Shown here one piece after another: positions 7,858 through 13,535 of a DNA stretch of 13,535 nt (its first letter is position 1; every line of letters starts with the position of its first letter). The DNA lies in NCBI GenBank assembly GCA_016201185.1, contig JACQDG010000257.1, positions 1 through 13,535 on the forward strand, in the 5' to 3' direction. The notes below the pieces were generated by a model. The model had not been told where the DNA came from and made no database searches. It saw only the letters and a program-made list of their open reading frames with translations. The DNA is from Acidobacteriota bacterium. Lineage in GTDB: Bacteria; Acidobacteriota; Terriglobia; Bryobacterales; JACQDG01. The position numbers were made by a program, and so were the translations under genes.

Positions 7858-7873
7858 ATGGGACCAACGGTAG

Positions 7874-9472
7874 TTACTTCTTGCTATCCCGTAAGGTATT
7901 TGTCTGGTCGCTGTGGACGCGAAGGACGAGGATCGAATCCGCATAGCCGGGGATGCGCCGCTCGACCGAGCAGCGAGCAAGCGAGAACGCTCGGGCCTCG
8001 CGGATTTGGGCGGCTCGCGAACGGTGTGGGCCGGAAGCCAGTATTTCGTCCAAGGGAACCTCGGGATCCAAAAAGCGACGCAGGTCTCCGTATGCGGCGA
8101 TGTAACGCCAGCCACGCTTGCGCTGTTCCTCCGTCCAACCAGTCGGGCCGGTTTCGGGGTACACCCGCGTTTCGAGATCTCGAAACTGAAAATAGTAATC
8201 GCCGGTGTAGTCTCGGTCCCAAAAGGCGAACCACAAACCGCCGCTGGCCAAAACCGGCGCCCTGGCGGGAATCAGGAGCCGCAGTTCAGGTAAGCGCGCT
8301 TGCAGCGGCACGTCCTGGCGCGCTTTCACGTACCACAGCGCCAGATTCACCAGATAGGCCGAGAAACAGGCAAGCAACACAATTTGGGCGACGCGCCGCC
8401 TGGGAAATGCGAAAAACGCACGGGCCATCCAGAGAGCAAAAACCGGCCAGATGAGAATCAAGTACCAGCCAAACGGATTACTCATGAAGGCGGCCCCGAT
8501 CAGGAAAAATGCGATCCATACGCCGACTGCGGCTCGTCCCACACGCCCCTCCCGCCACAGCAACCAGGCGCCAGCGGCAAGAACGCAGAGCCCTTCGAGG
8601 AGGTGGCGATGGCCCCGCGCCGCCCAAAACCAATCCGTATAGCGGTGCGTTTCCGCCTCCAGGACGCCAAGCAAACCGAGCTTGGCAATCCGCAGCCCGT
8701 GCGTCTGACCTCCGTAAACCGCTGCCTGGCGGAGCATCGCTTCAGGATTGGGCCAGTAATGGAGCGCCAGCCAACATAGGGCGCCCAATGAGCCGGCGCC
8801 GACAAAACTGAGGCCCGCGCGCCATCGTACGCACCAGGCCTCCGAGCGCAAGAGGAGCCAGAAGAGGAGTGGCAGAGGCGCAATAAGAAACCCATTCAAA
8901 TGAACGTCGCCCGAGAGTCCCATGACTAGACCGGCGAGAAACAGCCGGCGGTACGGTTTCCCAGCCGGGGCAGATGCGGCCAGCCAAAGACTGAGCAAGA
9001 AAAAGAATGTCAGCAGGATATCCGGACGCGCCCAGCGGCAGGCTTCAAAGAACTTCCCAGAAGCAGCCAGCAGCAGAGAGGCCAGCCATGCGGTCTGCGC
9101 ATCCCACAAAGCGCGGCCCAGTGCGCCCGTGGCGGCCAGCAGTCCCAGACCTGCCAGAAAAGAGGGCAGCAAGGCGGCGAAAATCGACACGCCGAAAAAA
9201 TGCATAAACGCACCCTGAATGGCGGCGAATGTGCGTCCCACCGCCCACATGTCGGTGCTGAGCCCAACAACGTCCTTGTAACCCGGTCCACCGGGTTTCC
9301 CGGTCTGCCAGAACTGGTAAGCAGCAGACGCAAATATGCCGTCGTCTTCGTTCAAGAAGGCGGGCACACGGCCCAACGTAGCGCAATTGTAAAGAAGCAC
9401 AGCCACAAGCAACGCGAACGGAAGCGCCGGCGAGTTAGTGGCGGCGCTGGCAGAGGCGCCGAAACGAGTCAC
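7874..9472 (-). CDS. GT39/ArnT-like membrane glycosyltransferase
   Basis: This 532-residue integral membrane protein has about ten to twelve hydrophobic segments and a C-terminal soluble region of about 130 residues. It shows the best GT39-type signature of the three such proteins here: the first extracytoplasmic loop FLNEDDGIFASAAYQFWQTG (39-58; E42, D43 and D44 are the candidate catalytic and metal-binding acids), a following G-x-x-YKD, and CRWARPDILL at 145-154 before the next membrane segment. These enzymes transfer a sugar from a polyprenyl-phosphate carrier to a glycan, lipid or protein outside the inner membrane. The start is GTG at 9470-9472, with AAGGTGA about 10 nt upstream on the minus strand. 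It converges with the asnB-like gene (30-nt gap) and diverges from the beta-helix gene. Substrate cannot be read. Confidence 0.87.
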   Translation of the reverse strand: MTRFGASASAATNSPALPFALLVAVLLYNCATLGRVPAFLNEDDGIFASAAYQFWQTGKPGGPGYKDVVGLSTDMWAVGRTFAAIQGAFMHFFGVSIFAALLPSFLAGLGLLAATGALGRALWDAQTAWLASLLLAASGKFFEACRWARPDILLTFFFLLSLWLAASAPAGKPYRRLFLAGLVMGLSGDVHLNGFLIAPLPLLFWLLLRSEAWCVRWRAGLSFVGAGSLGALCWLALHYWPNPEAMLRQAAVYGGQTHGLRIAKLGLLGVLEAETHRYTDWFWAARGHRHLLEGLCVLAAGAWLLWREGRVGRAAVGVWIAFFLIGAAFMSNPFGWYLILIWPVFALWMARAFFAFPRRRVAQIVLLACFSAYLVNLALWYVKARQDVPLQARLPELRLLIPARAPVLASGGLWFAFWDRDYTGDYYFQFRDLETRVYPETGPTGWTEEQRKRGWRYIAAYGDLRRFLDPEVPLDEILASGPHRSRAAQIREARAFSLARCSVERRIPGYADSILVLRVHSDQTNTLRDSKK

Positions 9473-9587
9473 GGGAGATAGTCACCTTTTCAAGCTTTGG
9501 AATCAAGCACTTATACCGGCACGGCTCTCGTCGTCGGACCGAAGATGCTTTATTCTGAATTCAGGGGCTGATGCAGAGCGCTCAGAA

Positions 9588-9592
9588 CGGAG
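9588..9592 (+). promoter_or_regulatory. Shine-Dalgarno that sets the start of the beta-helix protein
   Basis: GGAGG lies 8 nt before ATG 9601. An in-frame ATG at 9571 has no such site, and using it would add ten polar residues before a signal peptide, so 9601 is preferred. Confidence 0.7.
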
Positions 9593-9600
9593 GCGGCGTA

Positions 9601-11967
9601 ATGGCAAAAAAGGTTCCTGGTTGTCTGTTTTTTGTGCTTTTGGCCTATGGCCAGACCCAGATCGACTTGAATCGACAGGCTCGAAACATTCTGCCGTATG
9701 CCTCGGGCGGAACCAACGCCGCGAGCCAGATCGATGCTCGCAAGAACGTGGGCACACCTCATCTTGTGGCGACGGACTTCTCCGGCGCCGACATCGGAGC
9801 CAAGGTGAACAACGCCTTCGCCAGCTTCGGAGCGGGGAAGTGCGGCACGGTAGTGATTCCTGCCGGCGTTTACACTCACTCGACCCAGATCTTCGTGCCT
9901 ACGGGCTGTGTCCTCGAGGGCGCTGGACGAGGATTTCCCTCTGGAGCTGGAGATGTTGGGGCCCAGACCAACACAACGCTCATCTATAACGGCGCTCCGG
10001 CCACGTCAGCCGTCGTGATCATGTACTCCGATTTGTCGGCCTCCTCGTCCGCCACGGTTCGTGGCCTGACGATTCAAAGCAACGCCAGCAACTGCCCAAA
10101 CGACGGCTGGCTCCAATGGAATCCAGACGCTGCCGGGTCCAACAAGTGGCAGTGCGCCGCCTATGGCTCCCCGAAGACGGTGACGGGGGCAACCAACGCC
10201 ACGCCTGTGCAGATCACTTCTATCGGCCACGGCTTTTCGACCGGTGACAGGGTGCTCATTTCGGGTGTCGGGGGTAATAACGGAGCAAATGGGGAATGGA
10301 GGATAACCCTCGTGGACGCGGACCATTTCACGCTGGACGGCTCCGCAGGGAATGCCGCCTACAGCTCCGGGGGGAAGGCAGAGAGGATCGCTTACAGCGC
10401 CCCTGTGCCACACTTGGCCGCCATCCAGCACGGGCAAACGGACCCCACGGCCTTGGCGGACGGGATACATATCACGATCAGAGACATCTTTATCAACGGG
10501 TTTAAGCCGGCGACCCTTACACAGGGAGCTTTCCAGGCTGGCGTATACCTGAACGGCTGCGAGGAATGCTTAATCGATACGGTCTACGTCCAGGGCGCGA
10601 CTGACGGCTTCCTGGTCGGGGCTCAGTCGAACGGCGTCACTTTCAACACCATCACGGCCCGAATCAACCGCCGGGCGGGATTCCACTACAGAGGCCAGAA
10701 TAACTTTCAGGTTTATGGGGGCCTCTTTGAGTCTAACGTCTGGCTATTCGGCAGCAAGGACGTGGACAAACACGGTCACGGTATACTAGCGCAACAGGAG
10801 CCGAATGTCCAGTCTACGATTATTGCAGGCGGTGAGTTCGACGGCACGTATTTTGAGGCAAACGATTGCGACTTGTGCTCACCGCTGCATATTGGATGGC
10901 ACATCAACGTTCGGAACGGTACGCGAGATATCAATAGTGGCTACTACACGAACCGTGCGCAGTGGAATGGCGGTGTTCTGTTCGGTTGTGGCACCTCCAT
11001 GGACGCAACGCTAAGCCTTCTGGGACCGTTTGGGTTGACTACCGACTGCGATTTTACTGGTACCTTCCCTCAAGCGCCCGGAGGGAGCGGAGCGTATCGA
11101 CTGGTACAGGTGCGGGGATTCGCTGGAGGTACCCAGCGCGTCTATACGCGGGGCGGAGACAATGTCACCCCATACGCGGCGTACGAGTTTGTCAAGCACC
11201 CCGCGGATCAAGACTACGATTTCATCTTTCGCACCGGCAGTACCGGATTCTTCGGCCTGGATCCCTGGAAAGACGCCGACTCTAACCAGAGTTACGCTAG
11301 TCCACGGCTTCGGTTTAGAGCTTCCCAGTGGGGCGGCGCGCAGCCTCAGACCATGACCTGGAGCATCAGCGGCACCACCTTCAAGCCTGGCGGTTCTCAA
11401 GACACGGTTTCTAAATTGGCCATCGACGGCCAGGGCAGCAATTTCGGGCAGAACTTCAGCTTCCGAGAAAAGAGCGTCTTCCGCGTGGCGCACAACACGG
11501 CCGGTGATACACCCAAGATTCAGATCGGCCACAACGACATCCCCTCCGGAATCCCTGATAACGATACGACGCCATCCCTTGATTTTCTATACCGCTCTGA
11601 CGCCGATTTGGCGTCAGCAGGGGCGTGGATAACGGCCAGCACCCCGGGCGGGGACGGCAGGATGCACCTCAAGGGAAGAGTGTTTGACTTCCAGCCAAAC
11701 ACCGGGGACAAATTGACCGTCCGCCTCTTTCCCGGTGGAGGACAAACCCTCAACCAGCTAGAGTGGTACGACACCGGGGGAGCATTGACTTCCTACGTTA
11801 ATCCTGCCGGTGCAATCACGATTAAGCCTTCTGGTGGCCAGCCGGCCTGTAACTCCGCCACGCGTTTCATGCTCTGGACCACGCCGGGCAGCAACGGAGT
11901 AAAGGACAAGGTCGAGGTGTGCGCCAAAGACAGCACGGACGCCTATGCCTGGAGGGCTATCTACTGA
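9601..11967 (+). CDS. Secreted right-handed beta-helix protein (pectate-lyase-like) with inserted module
   Basis: The protein is 788 residues from ATG 9601. A short signal peptide (MAKKVPGCLFFVLLAYG) is followed by Gln18. Residues ~55-135 look like the start of a pectate-lyase-3/tail-spike-type fold: GADIGAKVNNAF, then CGTVVIPAGVY and VLEGAGRG. The helix resumes at ~275-400 with turns such as GIHITIRDIFINGF, GVYLNGCEECLIDTVYV and GVTFNTITARINRRAGFHYRG. Residues ~191-262 interrupt it with a module (TGATNATPVQITSIGHGFSTGD to AAYSSGG) of a kind found in phage-like proteins and labelled E1-FCCH-like by annotation pipelines. A C-terminal ~50-residue tail has paired cysteines and ends in CAKDSTDAYAWRAIY. 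No LPxTG or PEP-CTERM sorting signal is present. The fold suggests binding or cleaving a polysaccharide outside the cell, possibly the product of this locus, but no catalytic set is identifiable; a structural or adhesive role is equally possible. Confidence 0.85.
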   Translation: MAKKVPGCLFFVLLAYGQTQIDLNRQARNILPYASGGTNAASQIDARKNVGTPHLVATDFSGADIGAKVNNAFASFGAGKCGTVVIPAGVYTHSTQIFVPTGCVLEGAGRGFPSGAGDVGAQTNTTLIYNGAPATSAVVIMYSDLSASSSATVRGLTIQSNASNCPNDGWLQWNPDAAGSNKWQCAAYGSPKTVTGATNATPVQITSIGHGFSTGDRVLISGVGGNNGANGEWRITLVDADHFTLDGSAGNAAYSSGGKAERIAYSAPVPHLAAIQHGQTDPTALADGIHITIRDIFINGFKPATLTQGAFQAGVYLNGCEECLIDTVYVQGATDGFLVGAQSNGVTFNTITARINRRAGFHYRGQNNFQVYGGLFESNVWLFGSKDVDKHGHGILAQQEPNVQSTIIAGGEFDGTYFEANDCDLCSPLHIGWHINVRNGTRDINSGYYTNRAQWNGGVLFGCGTSMDATLSLLGPFGLTTDCDFTGTFPQAPGGSGAYRLVQVRGFAGGTQRVYTRGGDNVTPYAAYEFVKHPADQDYDFIFRTGSTGFFGLDPWKDADSNQSYASPRLRFRASQWGGAQPQTMTWSISGTTFKPGGSQDTVSKLAIDGQGSNFGQNFSFREKSVFRVAHNTAGDTPKIQIGHNDIPSGIPDNDTTPSLDFLYRSDADLASAGAWITASTPGGDGRMHLKGRVFDFQPNTGDKLTVRLFPGGGQTLNQLEWYDTGGALTSYVNPAGAITIKPSGGQPACNSATRFMLWTTPGSNGVKDKVEVCAKDSTDAYAWRAIY

Positions 11968-11979
11968 AACGATCGAGGG

Positions 11980-12003
11980 TCCCGGGGGCGAGGAAACCCG
12001 GGA
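11980..12003. terminator. Candidate bidirectional terminator hairpin
   Basis: TCCCGGG (11980-11986) and CCCGGGA (11997-12003) make a perfect 7-bp GC-rich stem with a 10-nt loop. It lies in the 45-nt gap between the stop of the beta-helix gene and the stop of the convergent minus-strand gene. No T-run follows on either strand, so intrinsic termination would be weak; position is the main support. Confidence 0.4.
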
Positions 12004-12012
12004 GTCTGCAAA

Positions 12013-13188
12013 TTAGCGTCTTTCATAGACATCAACCTCCGGGGTGGCAAAGACGAACCTCCAGTTGCCGATCGTGTTAGTCTCCATCTCGCGGCGCAAA
12101 AAGGAGTTGCCTTCCCTGAGAACCACGATGTCGCCCGTAGAGGGCCGCACGGTGCGAAGTTCCTGAAATCTACATCCGGTGAGCCACAAGTAATCCGGAT
12201 AAGGCGAAAACAGTCCTTCGGCAAGAAATCGCCGACCTCTATGGGCCTGCACATAGCGAACGACCTGAGACTGCCCGCGCCAAGCTTTGTACTGAGTCCA
12301 GATCGAATAAGTATTATCGTAAAGCCCCAAGAAGATGAATGCCGTTACCGTCGCGAAGAAAGAGAGCTTTATATACCAGGGCAGTTGCTGCCGGCGGATA
12401 GAGCGCAAAGCTGCGGCAAGCGGAGGCATCAGGAGAATCAAGCCGGGCAGAGCATAGCGCAGCCATCCACGAAATCCGACCAGGTGCCAGACGCACCAAA
12501 AAGACGACAGGCAGCAGAAAAAAAAGAGTTTAGGACTGGAGCGGCGCTCCATCCATCCGAACACAAATGCAAGCACCACGAGGACGAGCGGAACATAATC
12601 ATTGAGGCTAGCCAGGTGCAGAGGGAAATTTCGGGGATGGAAGAGAACTTTCGAAGCTGCTGCGAAGCCCCAAGCCAGTCCCCCCAGTTGAAACCTCTGT
12701 TCGAGCATACACACTGCGCCCAAACAAAGAAAAAAGAGGGCCGGAAATTCGCCGAGGACACGAGCGGAAAAGAGTCCCCACCCAGGAATGCCGAGGAAAA
12801 GCGCCAGCGTGAGCAACTGCGTTTCCCAGTCGAAGTCGGACAGCAGCCGCCGGAACAGGAACAAGAAACCGGCAAAAAAGGGAGTCATGACGGCCAGCCG
12901 GATTCCGACCGGCCCCCGAATCCCGAGTTTCCAGGCGAGGGCTGCCTGGAAAATGACCGGCGGCCCCGTGCTGGCAATGCGGTCTGGTGTGATCAGGTGG
13001 CCGAATTGCCAGGTATTCCCATACTCCCCCAGAGTGGCCAAGGTTGCGGAAACATTAACATGGCTCGCCTCGTCGACGTGCACGGCAGGAACCAACACGT
13101 TCCCCAGATGAATGAGAAGTATCGCTGCGAGGAGCGCAGCACTCAGCTCTCTCGAGCGCGCTTCGGCGAGGCTGATCAGCCGCAGCAT
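12013..13188 (-). CDS. Short GT39-like membrane protein
   Basis: This 391-residue membrane protein has a GT39/PMT-like opening: after membrane segment 1 comes the loop PAVHVDEASHVNVSATL (34-50), with D39-E40 in the position of the catalytic acidic pair. RVLGEFPALFFLCLG (143-157) corresponds to the family's R-x-x-(D/E) motif at the next loop. It is shorter than most such enzymes (about 450-570 residues). After GGLAWGFAAASK (169-180), where the family usually continues with further membrane segments and a loop, the sequence goes straight to VLFHPRNFPLHLASLNDYVP, so an in-frame contraction is possible, though unproved. A C-terminal soluble part (~310-391) contains SPYPDYLWLTG and ends in VDVYERR. 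The ATG at 13186-13188 lies 59 nt downstream of the polysaccharide deacetylase stop on the same strand, so the two are probably co-transcribed. No good Shine-Dalgarno was seen. Confidence 0.75.
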   Translation of the reverse strand: MLRLISLAEARSRELSAALLAAILLIHLGNVLVPAVHVDEASHVNVSATLATLGEYGNTWQFGHLITPDRIASTGPPVIFQAALAWKLGIRGPVGIRLAVMTPFFAGFLFLFRRLLSDFDWETQLLTLALFLGIPGWGLFSARVLGEFPALFFLCLGAVCMLEQRFQLGGLAWGFAAASKVLFHPRNFPLHLASLNDYVPLVLVVLAFVFGWMERRSSPKLFFFCCLSSFWCVWHLVGFRGWLRYALPGLILLMPPLAAALRSIRRQQLPWYIKLSFFATVTAFIFLGLYDNTYSIWTQYKAWRGQSQVVRYVQAHRGRRFLAEGLFSPYPDYLWLTGCRFQELRTVRPSTGDIVVLREGNSFLRREMETNTIGNWRFVFATPEVDVYERR

Positions 13189-13247
13189 AATGCGGGAGCC
13201 GGGCGCAGAGCGGAAGTCAGGAGCATATTCTTTCGTACCTCGATGTT

Positions 13248-13535
13248 TTACCCCCTCCAGTCAAAGCAACCATGCAGGATCGATCGCAGGTAGTCTACGC
13301 TGTGCGAGGCGTGGACCGGATCGCGGTGCAGCCGGTAAGGAGAGACGGATCCGTCGTTCCAGCCATGGGTGGCCAACAAGGCATAACAGATACCCTCGCG
13401 CCGAAGGATGGAAGGCAGAGCGGGATGACAATCCTTCGGGCGGCCGAACGGTACGGCATAGGCAAGCGGTTCGACCTCGAGATGGCTCACCACCGTCTGC
13501 CGATTAATCCGCACGTCGGTCGCCAGTTGGTCGGC
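13248..13535 (-). CDS. Polysaccharide deacetylase (NodB-like), C-terminal part only
   Basis: The reading frame is open to the window edge; only the last 95 residues are present and the start lies beyond base 13535. The segment EPLAYAVPFGRPKD corresponds to the family's (A)YPFG motif 4 region (here AVPFGRPKD), followed by PALPSILRREGICYALLATHGWND, which matches the usual 'G-Y-x-x-A-x-T' strand and the loop after it, and YRLHRDPV, the 'LxR' element near the end of the domain. NodB-like deacetylases remove acetyl groups from GlcNAc-type residues of exopolysaccharide or peptidoglycan. The catalytic Asp and the His-x-x-x-His metal motif would be upstream of the window and cannot be checked. It is probably the upstream partner of the short GT39-like gene in one minus-strand operon. 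Confidence 0.72.
   Translation of the reverse strand, partial: ADQLATDVRINRQTVVSHLEVEPLAYAVPFGRPKDCHPALPSILRREGICYALLATHGWNDGSVSPYRLHRDPVHASHSVDYLRSILHGCFDWRG

Noticed and set aside
9489..9517. Possible -35/-10 pair (TTCAAG, 17 nt, TATACC) upstream of the beta-helix gene
   Set aside because: The -35 matches only three consensus positions and the -10 four; too weak to list as a promoter.
12241..13293. 350-codon plus-strand open frame
   Set aside because: It is antisense to the membrane protein gene and the product is a low-complexity, very polar Q/E/R/P-rich sequence typical of shadow frames.
265..13351. Repeated GGATCC sites (for example near 2424, 4375, 5954, 8064, 11259)
   Set aside because: They fall in unrelated contexts and can occur by chance in GC-rich DNA; only the pair at 2424 and 4375 belongs to a homologous stretch.

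Overview
The window is a GC-rich bacterial chromosomal segment that looks like part of a surface-polysaccharide or glycoconjugate locus. It carries a carbamoyltransferase, a glycosyltransferase-methyltransferase fusion, a broken AsnB-type amidotransferase gene, three unrelated-looking multi-membrane-spanning proteins of the GT39/ArnT type, a secreted beta-helix protein and the end of a polysaccharide deacetylase gene. The taxon cannot be fixed from sequence alone. The C-terminal tail of the beta-helix protein (ending CAKDSTDAYAWRAIY) resembles tails I remember from secreted Acidobacteriota (Bryobacter/Solibacter-like) proteins, so Acidobacteriota is a tentative guess. No rRNA, tRNA, CRISPR array, transposase or integrase was seen.

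Layout: (1) 49-2434, minus strand: a compact operon reading carbamoyltransferase, SxtJ-family membrane protein, DUF5989-family 52-residue membrane protein, with an 8-nt overlap and then a 6-nt gap. (2) 2584-4308, plus strand: a GT39-like membrane protein of visibly lower GC, preceded by a candidate extended -10 promoter and a 15-bp palindrome. (3) 4312-4384, minus strand: a decayed fragment of the first ~24 codons of a second, diverged carbamoyltransferase gene. (4) 4392-5960, minus: GT2 glycosyltransferase fused to a SAM methyltransferase. (5) 6025-7843, plus: asnB-like gene broken by an out-of-frame internal deletion. (6) 7874-9472, minus: a second GT39-like protein. (7) 9601-11967, plus: secreted right-handed beta-helix (pectate-lyase-like) protein with an inserted ~70-residue module. 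(8) 12013-13188, minus: a short GT39-like protein. (9) 13248 to the window end, minus: C-terminal part of a polysaccharide deacetylase.

Functionally the genes fit assembly and decoration of an extracellular or envelope glycan: lipid-carrier-linked sugar transfer across the membrane (GT39-like, GT2), and O-carbamoylation, methylation, amidation and deacetylation of sugars. The strand changes nearly every gene, one remnant and one broken gene are present, and base composition is uneven. I infer a mosaic locus that has exchanged cassettes. The clearest trace is the pair of same-orientation carbamoyltransferase 5' ends (2361-2434 and 4312-4384) that bracket the low-GC membrane protein gene.
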